Positions 11,905 through 20,617 of a stretch of 64,000 nt of DNA are shown piece after piece. Position numbers and translations under genes: made by a program. Each line of letters begins with the position of its first letter. The first letter of the stretch is position 1. Source of the DNA: Streptomyces acidiscabies (GTDB taxonomy: Bacteria; Actinomycetota; Actinomycetes; Streptomycetales; Streptomycetaceae); contig NZ_JAGJBY010000001.1 in assembly GCF_020010905.1 (NCBI RefSeq), positions 3,306,001 through 3,370,000 on the forward strand, in the 5' to 3' direction. The notes under the pieces are model-generated. The model saw nothing but the letters and a program-made list of their open reading frames with translations. It had not been told where the DNA came from and made no database searches.

Positions 11905-11999
11905 GCCCTCTCCTCGGTCGCTCTCGGTCTTCCTGCGGTCGGCGCGGCCCGGTCCGTGGGGGATTCGGTTCAGTCCGGGCCGCGCCGGTCTGTGGGTCA

Positions 12000-12031
12000 G
12001 GGCCGGGGAGTTGCAGGGGTCTCCCCGGCCC
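12000..12031 (-). terminator. Strong hairpin after DUF4331 gene
   Basis: GGGCCGGGGAG (12000-12010) pairs perfectly with CTCCCCGGCCC (12021-12031), loop 10 nt. A second hairpin, GCCAGGG/CCCTGGC at 12041-12058, sits closer to the stop. Together they fit termination of the leftward DUF4331 gene. Confidence 0.6.
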
Positions 12032-12075
12032 GGTCACTGCGCCAGGGTTCTCCCTGGCCGGTCACCGCGTGGGCG

Positions 12076-13608
12076 TCAGTACGCCCGCCGCCGCCCCCGG
12101 AACCACATCAGGCCGCCGCCGATGAGCAGCACCCCGGCCGCCCCGGCCCCGGCCGACGCCGCGATCAGCGTGTTGTTGTCCGTCTCCGAAGCCCCGGCAG
12201 GCTGGAGCGCGTTGCCGAGCTGGCTGCGGACGTCGTTGCCGCCGCTGACACCCTTCGCGACGGGACCGCGCGACCCCTCGGTCGGGAGGGCGACGTACGG
12301 GAAGGACTTCTCGAAGTTCTTGTCGTTCTTGTCGACCGCGTCGCCCAAGTCGTTCTTGGCGCCCACGAGTTCACCCTCGACGACCTGGAGCGAGGCGTCG
12401 ATGACGTCGTCCGTGAGGCGACGCCCGTTCGGGAAGCCCGCGTTGTCGCCGTCGAGCACACCGAGCCGCTTGGGGCTGGCGGTCGGCTTGATGGACGTGT
12501 TGAGCCGCAGCTGCTCCGAAGGCGTCACGTACGGCGGCTGGTTGAGCCCCTTGACGCCCTTGAGGAACACGTCGACGAGGTCGTTGCGCGGCTCGGCCGG
12601 GGCCTTGATCTTGTAGATCGCCTCGATCAGCTTGGGCAGTTCGGGGTTGGTGACGTTCTTCAGGAACTGCCCGTCGTCCTTGGGCTGGGACGCGTTGAAC
12701 TTGTCCTTGTCCTTGATGGGGTTGACGACCTCGTTGACCAGCGGGCTGCCGAGCCGGGAGACCTGCTCGAACTTGCCGCGCGCGTTCTTGCGCTGGGTCG
12801 TCGACCAGATGCCGACGATCGGCTGGTGCTCGGCCTCGCGGATCATGTCGTTCGGCACCTGGAGGGCGATGGTGTTGACGTTGTAGCCCTTGAGGGTGTC
12901 GTTGCCGACCTCGGAGAGGTTGCCCCCGTACAGCAGGTCGAAGACGCGCAGGTCGAGGAAGAACGGGTCGTCGGCCTGGCCGGCGAAGGTCTTCGAGCCG
13001 TTGGACAGCTTGTAGATCGCCTGGTCGCGCAGCTTCGCGTAGTTCGGCATGGACGCCTTGCCGACGTTCGACGGCGCCACCGGAACATCGCTGGCGATCT
13101 TCGTCTCGTGCTGGACCTTGCCCTTCTTGAGCTTGATCAGCTCCAGGTCGTAGGTCTGCGTGACGTTCAGGTCCGGGTCTTCGAGGCTCTCGACCGCGCC
13201 GGTGTTGTAGAGGAACGTCTTCTTGTTCTTGACGTGCGTCTTGAACGTGTACCGGAACGTCAGGTCCTGGCGCGCGTCACCGTCGTTGTCGATGTTGAGG
13301 TCGTACTGCGCGTCCTCCGCGAACGGGAAGAAGTTCGGGCCGCCGGCCGGCTCCTCGAACGGGATCCAGTTCGCGACGAGCGTCGTGGTGTCCGGGTGGT
13401 CCGGGCTCACGAACGCGTACACGTCGGTGTTGTCGTACTGCGGGGTGCCGGAGATCAGCGGAGCTTCGCGGTGGCTGGAAGCGGCGGCGACCCCCGGTTC
13501 CAGCAGGGCCACTGAGGCGGCGGTGAGTCCGCCTGCGGCCAGCGCGCCACAGATCAGGGTCGCGATGCTCCTGCGCCCTGCGGCGCTCCGGAAGTTAGGT
13601 GTCGTCAT
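12076..13608 (-). CDS. DUF4331 exported membrane-anchored protein
   Basis: A 510-residue DUF4331 protein. A Tat/Sec-like N-terminus ([25 protein letters not shown]) is followed by the family hallmark [24 protein letters not shown]. The C-terminus has one membrane helix ([21 protein letters not shown]) and a short RGRRRAY tail, so the body is outside the cell. The family has no established biochemical role. It is divergent from sigK-rskA with a 207-bp shared promoter region, an arrangement that suggests it belongs to the SigK response. Confidence 0.88.
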   Translation of the reverse strand: MTTPNFRSAAGRRSIATLICGALAAGGLTAASVALLEPGVAAASSHREAPLISGTPQYDNTDVYAFVSPDHPDTTTLVANWIPFEEPAGGPNFFPFAEDAQYDLNIDNDGDARQDLTFRYTFKTHVKNKKTFLYNTGAVESLEDPDLNVTQTYDLELIKLKKGKVQHETKIASDVPVAPSNVGKASMPNYAKLRDQAIYKLSNGSKTFAGQADDPFFLDLRVFDLLYGGNLSEVGNDTLKGYNVNTIALQVPNDMIREAEHQPIVGIWSTTQRKNARGKFEQVSRLGSPLVNEVVNPIKDKDKFNASQPKDDGQFLKNVTNPELPKLIEAIYKIKAPAEPRNDLVDVFLKGVKGLNQPPYVTPSEQLRLNTSIKPTASPKRLGVLDGDNAGFPNGRRLTDDVIDASLQVVEGELVGAKNDLGDAVDKNDKNFEKSFPYVALPTEGSRGPVAKGVSGGNDVRSQLGNALQPAGASETDNNTLIAASAGAGAAGVLLIGGGLMWFRGRRRAY

Positions 13609-13815
13609 GCCGTCCGTCCTGAGGTCCCAACTTGCTTGACGGACGGGTATACGGAGCGGGAGGGGTGTTCGGATTGGTCCATCCGAAAGTTTTTTATTTT
13701 TGCTTCCGACCCGCGTTTCGGGCCGTCAGATCCGTACTTCCGCCGGAGGTGTGTGCGCGTGCGAGTGCCTGGTGTGACAGGACGGCCCGGCTGTGGTCGC
13801 GGAGAGGGGAACCGC

Positions 13816-14358
13816 ATGGAGGCGGACGACCTGCTGGTGCTCGTGGCGCGAGGGGACCAGCGGGCCTTCGAGCAGTTGTACGGTCTGGTCTCCGGTCCGG
13901 TGTTCGGTCTCGTACGGCGCGTACTGCGCGATCCGTCGCAGTCGGAGGAGGTGGCTCAGGAAGTGCTGCTGGAGTGCTGGCGCTCGGCCGCCACCTTCGA
14001 CCCCGCGCGCGGCAGCGCCCTGTCGTGGATCCTCACGCTCGCCCACCGCCGCGCCGTCGACCGGGTCCGCAGCGTGCGCGCGGCCGGCGAACGCGAGCAG
14101 CGCGAGGCCCTGCGCACCCACCACCCCGCCTTCGATCAGGTCTCCGAGGAGGTCGAGGCGGGCATGGAACGCGAATGGGTACGCCGCTGTCTCGGCCGGC
14201 TGACGACGCTCCAGCGCCAGTCCGTCACTCTCGCGTACTACGACGGCTACACGTACCGTGAAGTGGCCGAGCGGCTCTCCCTGCCGCTGGGCACGGTGAA
14301 GACGAGGATGCGCGACGGGCTCACGCGGCTGCGCAACTGCCTGGGAGGTGCCGCATGA
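13816..14358 (+). CDS. sigK: ECF sigma factor SigK-type
   Basis: A 180-residue ECF sigma factor. Region 2 is visible as GDQRAFEQLYGLV ... SQSEEVAQEVLLECWRSAATFDPARGSALSWILTLAHRRAVDRVR, and region 4 as LTTLQRQSVTLAYYDGYTYREVAERL followed by GTVKTRMRDGL. The start ATG 13816 has GAGAGGGGAA upstream; the frame remains open further 5' but that overlaps promoter sequence. Its stop overlaps the rskA start (ATGA at 14355-14358), so it is coupled to its own inhibitor. I use the SigK name because of the RskA partner; the target promoters are not known. Confidence 0.88.
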   Translation: MEADDLLVLVARGDQRAFEQLYGLVSGPVFGLVRRVLRDPSQSEEVAQEVLLECWRSAATFDPARGSALSWILTLAHRRAVDRVRSVRAAGEREQREALRTHHPAFDQVSEEVEAGMEREWVRRCLGRLTTLQRQSVTLAYYDGYTYREVAERLSLPLGTVKTRMRDGLTRLRNCLGGAA

Positions 14359-15188
14359 GCGTCCTGAACCGTCTGCTGGGCAGAGGGGACCTCCACTCGC
14401 TGGCCGCCCCCTACGCCCTCGACGCACTGGACGGTGACGAGCGCCGCCGCTTCGAGAAACACCTGCGTACCTGTACGTCCTGCGCCGCCGAGGTGCGTGA
14501 ACTCGCCGAGGACGCCGTCCGGTTGGCGTGGTCGACGGCCGCGCCGGCGCCGGCCGCGATGCGCGACCGGGTGCTGGCCGCCGTACAGGTGACCCCGCAG
14601 GAGTCGGCGGGGGCGCGCACTGTTCAGGAGCGCGCGCCGCAGCTTCCGCCGCACGTGTGGGGCGCGCAGCCGCCGCCCGGACGCTCCCGTGCTTCACGCG
14701 CTCCCCGCGCGCGCCGTCCGCTCTTCGCGCCGTTCGCCACCATCACGGCCGCCGCCGCGCTCGTCGTCGCCTCCCTCTTCGCGGTCCAAACCAGCCGTAC
14801 GCAGGACCAGTTGGACGCCGCGCAGGACCGCGCGCGGGACATCGCGCAGGTGCTCTCCGCACCCGACGCCCGCGCCGGGAACGGCCGGGACGCGCAGGGC
14901 CGCAGCATCGGCGTCATCGCCTCCGCGTCGGAGGGCGACGCGATCGTCACGCTGCGCGGGTACGGCGGACTCGGCGGCGGGCAGGTCCATCAACTCTGGC
15001 TCATGCGGCCCGATGTGGAGCCTCGTTCGCTCGGACTCTTCGACGGCGACACGCCCTTGGTGGCGACGGGTCTCAGTTCCGATGCGACGTCACTCGCTGT
15101 GACGGTGGAGCCCTCGGGCGGGTCACCTCAGCCCACTTCGCAGCCAGTTGTCCAACTCGCCCTGAAATCGGTCGGATTCGGAGAGTAA
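14355..15188 (+). CDS. rskA: Anti-sigma-K factor RskA
   Basis: A 277-residue anti-sigma factor. The N-terminal ~90 residues form the zinc-finger anti-sigma domain with HLRTCTSC (HX3CX2C). A membrane helix near residues 120-140 (ITAAAALVVASLFAV) is followed by an extracellular RskA C-terminal domain (GEGDAIV-type strands, GGQVHQLWLMRP). Known RskA proteins release SigK after regulated proteolysis. The pairing by ATGA overlap with the sigma gene supports the call. Confidence 0.9.
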   Translation: MSVLNRLLGRGDLHSLAAPYALDALDGDERRRFEKHLRTCTSCAAEVRELAEDAVRLAWSTAAPAPAAMRDRVLAAVQVTPQESAGARTVQERAPQLPPHVWGAQPPPGRSRASRAPRARRPLFAPFATITAAAALVVASLFAVQTSRTQDQLDAAQDRARDIAQVLSAPDARAGNGRDAQGRSIGVIASASEGDAIVTLRGYGGLGGGQVHQLWLMRPDVEPRSLGLFDGDTPLVATGLSSDATSLAVTVEPSGGSPQPTSQPVVQLALKSVGFGE

Positions 15189-15316
15189 TCGCGGGGGAGT
15201 CGTCAACCCCCTTGCGGGGAAGGCTGATCCTGTGAGCGCGATACACGCGTGACCCCAGGGGGAGATAGGGTTAACCTGCCCGGGGTCGGGTGGACTCGTA
15301 CGGGTGGGGAGTGACG

Positions 15317-15592
15317 ATGGAACAGATAACGATGCGCAGCAGGGCGAGGGTCCCTGCGATCACGTGCGGTAGCAGCGCGACCAGTTCGCGGCTCGACCGT
15401 CACCTCTCGGTACTGGCGGGTCCCGCCATACCGCAGAGGGAGACCGTCGAGGCGACCTCGCTCATGCGTGAGCTGACCGCGCGCGACACCCAGCACCAGC
15501 CCAGCGACCAGGGCCGCCGAGTGAGCCGCGTCTCGCTCTTCGCGCCGCTGCGCCGGCTCCGCCGCTCCCTCTTCGGGAGCCGCCGGCACTGA
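15317..15592 (+). CDS. Small conserved hypothetical protein
   Basis: A 91-residue Arg/Ser-rich protein starting MEQITMRSRARVP, preceded by GGGGAG at ~7 nt. No membrane segment or signal; the C-terminus is basic (RRLRRSLFGSRRH). I recall similar small proteins in Streptomyces but no family or function. Promoter-like AT-rich sequence (GGTTAACC) lies ~50 bp upstream. Confidence 0.55.
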   Translation: MEQITMRSRARVPAITCGSSATSSRLDRHLSVLAGPAIPQRETVEATSLMRELTARDTQHQPSDQGRRVSRVSLFAPLRRLRRSLFGSRRH

Positions 15593-15727
15593 CGGGCCCG
15601 CGTTCAGGCGGCCCACCGTGCCGCCGTGTCCCCCGCCGCAGTCCGTCATCCCCACGGCCGCGGCGGTGTCCGGCGCACTCACCCGGGCGCGGGCTCCCGA
15701 CTCCCGCTCCCTCAACTCCCGTACCCG

Positions 15728-15769
15728 TTCGTCCGGTTACGTCGCGAATTCGTCTGGTTACGTCGCGAA
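15728..15769. repeat. 21-bp tandem duplication
   Basis: TTCGTCCGGTTACGTCGCGAA (15728-15748) is followed immediately by a copy with one change (C to T at the sixth base from the start of GTCCGG). It sits in the convergent gap before the terminator hairpin. Confidence 0.9.
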
Positions 15770-15796
15770 CCGCCGAAGATCCCCCGGCTTCGGCGG
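15770..15796. terminator. Bidirectional hairpin
   Basis: CCGCCGAAG (15770-15778) pairs perfectly with CTTCGGCGG (15788-15796), loop 9 nt, between the small rightward gene and the leftward ABC operon. Confidence 0.6.
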
Positions 15797-15814
15797 TCCA
15801 CCACCCCGTTCACC

Positions 15815-16603
15815 TCACCGCTGGGCGCGCGCGTACCGCCGTACCGCCAACGGCGCGAAGACACCGATCAGCAGGGCGCACCACAGCAGGGAACCCGCGA
15901 CCGGATGCGCCACCGGCCAGGCCGCGCCCTCGGGCACGGGCGCGTTGCCGAACAGGTCGCGCAGGGCCGTCGTCAGCGCGCTGATCGGGTTCCACTCCGC
16001 GATCGTGCGCAGCCAGCCCGGCAGGTTGTCGGTCGGGATGTAGGCGTTGGACAGCAGCGGCAGCATGAACGTGGCGCTGCCGAGCTGACCTGCGGCCTCC
16101 TCGCTGCGCGAGAGCAGCCCGAGGAAGACGCCCACCCAGGTGCAGGCGAACCGGAACAGCAGCAGCAGTGCCAGCGCGCCGGCCGCCGCGGGCGCCGAGC
16201 CCTCGACCCGCCAGCCCACCGCCAGCGCCACCAGCAGGAACGGCACGGTCCCGGCCGCCGTGACGACCAGGTCGGCCACCGCCTGCCCGAGCGGCACCGC
16301 CGCCCGGCTCACCGGCAGGGTCCGCAGCCGGTCCGTCACCCCGCGGTGGACGTCCTGGGCCGCCTGGAACATCCCCGTCATGATCCCGTTCGCCGCGGTC
16401 GCCACCAGCAGTCCGGGGACGAGGACGGAACGGTACTGCGCGCCGGGCATCGCCAGCGCGCTGCCGAAGACGTAGCCGAAGAAGAGCAGCATCGTGATCG
16501 GCATCGTCTGGGTCAGGATCACCAGCGCCGGGTTGTTGCGGACCCGCAGCAACTGGCGGCCGAGCATGGCCGTCCCGTCGTACCGGAGCGTGCTCGCGGT
16601 CAT
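15815..16603 (-). CDS. ABC-2 permease, DrrB-like
   Basis: A 262-residue ABC-2 type permease with six predicted membrane segments (for example ALVILTQTMPITMLLFFGYVFG and ALALLLLFRFACTWVGVFLGL). DrrB-type proteins form the membrane half of exporters for drugs or polyketides. Its start overlaps the upstream ATPase stop by 4 bp (ATGA at 16600-16603), so the two are coupled. Regulated, by inference, with the ATPase from the promoter facing the TetR at 17614. Confidence 0.9.
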   Translation of the reverse strand: MTASTLRYDGTAMLGRQLLRVRNNPALVILTQTMPITMLLFFGYVFGSALAMPGAQYRSVLVPGLLVATAANGIMTGMFQAAQDVHRGVTDRLRTLPVSRAAVPLGQAVADLVVTAAGTVPFLLVALAVGWRVEGSAPAAAGALALLLLFRFACTWVGVFLGLLSRSEEAAGQLGSATFMLPLLSNAYIPTDNLPGWLRTIAEWNPISALTTALRDLFGNAPVPEGAAWPVAHPVAGSLLWCALLIGVFAPLAVRRYARAQR

Positions 16604-17550
16604 GCCGCCCTGCCTTCCTGAACGTTGTCCGTGAGGCGCAGGAACGCCTCGTCGAGGGTGGGTGGCCGCAGGCTCGCGTCGAGCAACGGCACGCCCGCCG
16701 CGTCGAGTTCGCGCACCAGGCGGGGGAGGGTGAGCGTGGTGTCGCGGGTGACCGCGCCGACCGCGCCGCGCTCGTGGTCGAACACCGGTTCACCGCCGGT
16801 CAGTTGGTCGAGCACGGCGGCGGCCTTCACGAGCAGGTCCGGATCGGCGACGATGGCCTCGGCGTACGTGCCGACAACCGCCTTGAGCTCGGCGGGTGTT
16901 CCGGTCCGCGCGACCCGTCCCCGGTCCACCAGGGCGATGGTGTCGGCGAGTTGGTCCGCCTCCTCCAGGTACTGCGTGGTGAGCAGCACGGTGGTGCCCT
17001 GCCGCCGCACCTCCCGTACGGCGTCCCAGACGTCGTTCCTGCTGGCCGGGTCCAGGCCGGTGGTCGGCTCGTCGAGGAAGAGCACGGCCGGGCGGCGCAC
17101 CAGGCTCGCCGCGAGGTCGAGGCGGCGCAGCATTCCGCCCGAGTAGGTGGACGCCGGCCGGTCGGCGGCCTCGGTGAGGCCGAACCGTTCCAGCAGGCCG
17201 GCGGCGCGCTCTCCCGGCCCCGGCACCCGGTGCAGACGGGCGAACAGGCGCAGGTTCTGCCGGCCGGTGAGATCGCCGTCCACCGACGTGCTCTGCCCGG
17301 TCACGCCGATGGCGCGCCGTACGGCGGCGGCCTCCCGTACGAGGTCGTGCCCCGCCACCCGCGCGGACCCGGCGTCGGGCCGCAGCAGGGTCGTCAACAG
17401 GCGTACGGCCGTCGTCTTGCCGGCCCCGTTCGGGCCCAGGACGCCGCAGACCGTGCCCTCGGGGACGGCGAGATCGAGCCCCCGGACGGCGTGGACCTCG
17501 CCGAACCGCTTCTCCAGACCTTCACTAAGTACAGCGTACGTAGAAGTCAT
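16600..17550 (-). CDS. ABC transporter ATPase, DrrA-like
   Basis: A 316-residue ATPase. Walker A GPNGAGKTT (~residue 40), signature YSGGMLRRLDLA, and Walker B VLFLDEPTTGLD are intact, and the C-terminal ~80 residues are the DrrA-type extension. The Met at 17550 (MTSTYAVLSEGL) is chosen over an ATG six codons upstream because it is the start of the conserved domain. An operator copy (17526-17542) covers its first codons. Partner: the permease at 15815. Confidence 0.92.
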   Translation of the reverse strand: MTSTYAVLSEGLEKRFGEVHAVRGLDLAVPEGTVCGVLGPNGAGKTTAVRLLTTLLRPDAGSARVAGHDLVREAAAVRRAIGVTGQSTSVDGDLTGRQNLRLFARLHRVPGPGERAAGLLERFGLTEAADRPASTYSGGMLRRLDLAASLVRRPAVLFLDEPTTGLDPASRNDVWDAVREVRRQGTTVLLTTQYLEEADQLADTIALVDRGRVARTGTPAELKAVVGTYAEAIVADPDLLVKAAAVLDQLTGGEPVFDHERGAVGAVTRDTTLTLPRLVRELDAAGVPLLDASLRPPTLDEAFLRLTDNVQEGRAA

Positions 17551-17585
17551 GGCCCGACCATAGCGCACTACGTACGGTGTACGTA
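17526..17585. promoter_or_regulatory. Twin TetR-type operators at exporter promoter
   Basis: A perfect palindrome TACGTAC-GGT-GTACGTA (17569-17585) lies between the divergent genes. A second copy with one mismatch, TAAGTAC-AGC-GTACGTA (17526-17542), lies 43 bp away inside the first codons of the ATPase gene. The 43-bp spacing is about four helical turns. Likely bound by the TetR encoded at 17614. Confidence 0.6.
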
Positions 17586-17613
17586 ACTACGATGGGGGGC
17601 GAGGTGATGATCG

Positions 17614-18330
17614 ATGGCGGGCCGTCCGTCCGTACCCGAAGTGATCTGGAGCCGTCCCGAGCGGACCGGCCGAGGGCCCCGGCCCGCGTTCACGCGTGCC
17701 GACATCGCGGCGGCTGCCGTCCGCATCGCCGACGCGCGGGGGCTCGACGAGGTCTCCATGCGGCACGTCGCCGCCGAACTGGGCTGCGGGACCATGTCGT
17801 TGTACAACTACGTCCCCCGCAAGGAGGATCTGTACGAGCTGATGATGGACGCGGTCAGCGGCGAGCACGAGCTGTGGGAGCCGAGCGGTGACTGGCGGGC
17901 CGACATGCTCCGCGTCGGGCGCCAGACGCGCGCGCTGATGCTCCGCCACCCCTGGCTGCCCCGCCTGATGTCGGCGTCCTACGGCTTCAGCCCCAACGCC
18001 CTGCGCTACCTGGAACACTGCCTGACCTGCCTGGATCCGCTGACCGGGATGACGTACGGCCTGAAGATGCAGCTCGTCGCGATGCTCAACGGCGTGGTCA
18101 CCGTCTATGTGTCGGGCGAGCTGGCCACCGCCGAGCGGACGCGGTCGCTGCCCTGGTCCGAGGAGGAGGAGAACGCCGTGCGGATCGCCTATCTGGGGGC
18201 GCAGGTGATGAGCGGGAAGTATCCGCGGATGGCCGCCGCGTTCACGGAGGATGCGGGGCCGATCGATATGGAGGCGGTGTTCGAGGAGGCGTTGCGGCGG
18301 GTGCTGGACGGGTTCGTACCCAGGGGGTAG
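17614..18330 (+). CDS. TetR repressor of DrrAB-like exporter
   Basis: A 238-residue TetR regulator. The HTH is at residues ~25-70 (FTRADIAAAAVRIADARGLDEVSMRHVAAELGCGTMSLYNYVPRKEDL, read in segments), and the C-terminal ligand domain is of the TetR_C_1 (tetracycline-repressor-like) type (for example ALMLRHPWLPRLM). It is divergent from the ABC exporter, with palindromic sites between them, so the likely job is drug-responsive control of the exporter and of itself. Confidence 0.9.
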   Translation: MAGRPSVPEVIWSRPERTGRGPRPAFTRADIAAAAVRIADARGLDEVSMRHVAAELGCGTMSLYNYVPRKEDLYELMMDAVSGEHELWEPSGDWRADMLRVGRQTRALMLRHPWLPRLMSASYGFSPNALRYLEHCLTCLDPLTGMTYGLKMQLVAMLNGVVTVYVSGELATAERTRSLPWSEEEENAVRIAYLGAQVMSGKYPRMAAAFTEDAGPIDMEAVFEEALRRVLDGFVPRG

Positions 18331-18352
18331 GGCGGGGGCTCGTACTCAGGGG

Positions 18353-19486
18353 CTACAGCAGGGTGAACTGCCCTGCCGGGCCCTCCTCCTGGTGGTCCAG
18401 GACCGAGGCGGGGCGGCGGGAGCGGGGCGGGGGCGGCAGGATGCCCGTCGGGTGGAGGTCCTTGATCCGGTGCTCGACCTCGAACGGCTCCCGTAGCTCC
18501 GTCAGGAGTGTCAACACCGTGATCAGCTCCAGGAGTTCGGACGTCCACGGCTGGGGCCAGGTGCGGGGGCCGATCGCCGAGAGGGTGCCCGGTTCGCCCT
18601 GTTCGGTCCGTGCGGCGAACCACTGCTCCAGGACCCGGGTCTCGCCGTGCGTGAAGTCCCAGGCTTCCTGGGGGACCGGGGAGACCTTGCCCTCGTCGAG
18701 GTGGAGGGTCTGGTCCTCGGGGTCGTAGTGGACGTGCTGGGGGCGGGCCGGGATCGGGGCTCGGACGTAGGGGCGGCTGCCGCCGGGGAGTTTGGGGCGG
18801 TCGCCGCCTCGACGGTGGAGCCAGAGGATGCGGTGGCCTCTGCGGGTGCCCTCGGCCCAGATCTCGGGGTCGTCCGTGAGGGGGACCCGTAGCTCTGTGG
18901 GGGTAGTCGTCGCGAGGATCCAGGCGAGTACGTCTTCGGGGGTGGGCGATGCCTTGAGGTGATCGGCGAGGTGGTCCAGGAGGCCGGGGGCCAGGTTGGG
19001 CTCCTGTCCTCCCGGGCGGCGGTACAGGGGTCGTACCCGGGTACGACCCAGGAGGGGCAGATGCGCGCTGGCCAGTAGTCCGTCCGGCGTCTCCACCAGG
19101 AACACCTGCCGCTCGTCCGCCACCCGCCACAACTCCGGCCGGGCCACGTCGATCAGCCGGTGGTCCGGGATCAGCCACTGCTCGTCGTACGGGGCGTACA
19201 GGACGCGCACCGGGGGCGGGCAGGGCCCTTCGGCGTGCGCGAGCCTGCCGGTGTCCGTGGCCTGCCCCGGCAGCTGGGTCACCGCCGAGTCCGGAGTCCG
19301 GCCCCGGGACGGCTCGAACAGTGCCGCCCGCTCGGCCCCTCCGGCCTTCAGCAGCACGTCCCAACGAGCCTTCAGGGCCCCCACATCCGGCCCGACCGGC
19401 CACCCCCGCCCCACCCGCGGCGGCCCAACGGCCCACGGCATGAGGTCACCGAGCAGCGGAGCGTCGTCGTGCGTCACGCAGGGCAT
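18353..19486 (-). CDS. Type ISP restriction/modification-like protein (orphan)
   Basis: A 377-residue protein starting MPCVTHDDAPLLGDLMPWAV. From memory it matches the Streptomyces proteins annotated as type ISP restriction/modification enzyme, which resemble only the C-terminal target-recognition part of the ~1,570-residue LlaBIII class. I see no helicase, nuclease or DPPY/NPPF methylase motif, and no other restriction gene nearby. Segments such as DEQWLIPDHRLIDVARPELWRV and LLELITVLTLLTEL are conserved in that group. It may be a stand-alone specificity-like protein, or the annotation may be only structural similarity. Convergent with the TetR gene (22-bp gap). Confidence 0.5.
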   Translation of the reverse strand: MPCVTHDDAPLLGDLMPWAVGPPRVGRGWPVGPDVGALKARWDVLLKAGGAERAALFEPSRGRTPDSAVTQLPGQATDTGRLAHAEGPCPPPVRVLYAPYDEQWLIPDHRLIDVARPELWRVADERQVFLVETPDGLLASAHLPLLGRTRVRPLYRRPGGQEPNLAPGLLDHLADHLKASPTPEDVLAWILATTTPTELRVPLTDDPEIWAEGTRRGHRILWLHRRGGDRPKLPGGSRPYVRAPIPARPQHVHYDPEDQTLHLDEGKVSPVPQEAWDFTHGETRVLEQWFAARTEQGEPGTLSAIGPRTWPQPWTSELLELITVLTLLTELREPFEVEHRIKDLHPTGILPPPPRSRRPASVLDHQEEGPAGQFTLL

Positions 19487-19529
19487 GGTACGTCGGACTC
19501 GGCGCGGGCCGTAGAGGGGACATAGGGGT

Positions 19530-19871
19530 TCATGTCGCCGCGGGCGCGCGCACGAGGAGCTGGATCGCCTTCGCCGGGTGGCCGTTCATGGTGGGTACGG
19601 GGAGGGTGCGCGAGTGGACGGCGTCGAACGCGGAGAGTAGGTGCTGGGCGTCGTCGTCGGGGACGCAGGTCAGCACGGCGAAGAGGAGCACCAGGTCGAA
19701 CGAGGCACCGGGCAGCGGCACGTCCGCCGCTGCGAACCGTGCCCCGGGGCACAGCCGGCGGGCCTGGGCGATCATGCCCGGAGAGGTATCGACGCCGTCC
19801 AGTCAGGGCAGGTGCAGCGGGTGCGTGAACGTCTTCGTCGTCGCGGCGGCATCCCAGTAGGCCGTGTTCAC
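19530..19871 (-). pseudogene. Class I SAM methyltransferase, internally deleted
   Basis: A GTG at 19871 overlaps the upstream GntR stop (GTGA) and reads [19 protein letters not shown], typical of a methyltransferase N-terminus, then meets TGA after 22 codons. The frame continues as GVDTSPGMIAQARRL and FDLVLLFAVLTCVPDDDAQ, which are motifs of the same fold, and ends in a C-terminal segment VPTMNGHPAKAIQLL. The glycine-rich SAM-binding motif I, and ~80 residues between VPDDDAQ and the C-terminus, are missing. I infer two internal deletions in a once intact gene of ~210 codons. It cannot bind SAM. Confidence 0.7.
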
Positions 19872-20617
19872 GGTGCCTCCAGTGTCACCGTGAACGAGAA
19901 GCGGTCGCCCCGGTAGTGGATGACGGCCACGTCCAGGACTTGGCCCGACTTGTCGTACGTGACGCCCGTGTAATGCAGGATCGGGCTGAGCAGCGGGACT
20001 TGGAGGAGGCGGGAGGTTTCCGGGTCCGCCAGGCGGGCCTCGATCGTGTCGGTGATGCGGGCGATGTCGGCGTGGGCGATGTCCCGGAGGACCTTGGTCA
20101 TGGGGTGGCGGGTGAGGGCGTCCGGGGTTATGCGGGCGGCCAGTTCGGGGCGGAGCCAGTTGCGGGCGTGGTTGGTGGGGTCGCCCGTTTTCTCGTCGGA
20201 GCGGAGGCGGTGGTACGTCGTCAGTTCGCGCAAGTCCGGGAAGTGGGAGGCCAGTTCGGGCGGGACCGGGACCTTGCCGTGGTCCAGGAGCTGCGTGCGC
20301 ATCCCCGACTGCTGGGCGACGATCGCGTCCACCGAACCCAACAGGCGTACGGGCGTACCGCGCCTGGCGCTGGGTTCGATGAAGGTGCCCCGGCGCCGGT
20401 GGCGGGTGATGAGGCCCTCGGTCTCCAGCTCCTTGAGGGCCTGGCGCATCGTGAGGACGCTCACGCCGTAGTGGACCGCGAGTTGCTCCTCCGTGGGCAG
20501 GCGCAAGGGTGCGTCGGGTGAGCGGCCGAGGATCGAGGCGCGCAGCGACTGCGAAACCTGGTACCAGAGAGGGAGTTTGGCGTTGAGAGTGAGCGAGTCG
20601 GGGGCGAAGGAGGTCAC
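19868..20617 (-). CDS. GntR/HutC-type regulator
   Basis: A 249-residue GntR regulator. The winged HTH is at residues ~15-85 ([15 protein letters not shown] ... [39 protein letters not shown]), and the C-terminal UTRA-like ligand domain ends [12 protein letters not shown]. The GTG start overlaps the hmgA stop (GTGA at 20614-20617), so it is translated with hmgA. This implies a regulator of tyrosine/homogentisate catabolism. A longer open frame upstream is antisense to nothing useful and overlaps hmgA, so I reject it. Confidence 0.88.
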   Translation of the reverse strand: MTSFAPDSLTLNAKLPLWYQVSQSLRASILGRSPDAPLRLPTEEQLAVHYGVSVLTMRQALKELETEGLITRHRRRGTFIEPSARRGTPVRLLGSVDAIVAQQSGMRTQLLDHGKVPVPPELASHFPDLRELTTYHRLRSDEKTGDPTNHARNWLRPELAARITPDALTRHPMTKVLRDIAHADIARITDTIEARLADPETSRLLQVPLLSPILHYTGVTYDKSGQVLDVAVIHYRGDRFSFTVTLEAP

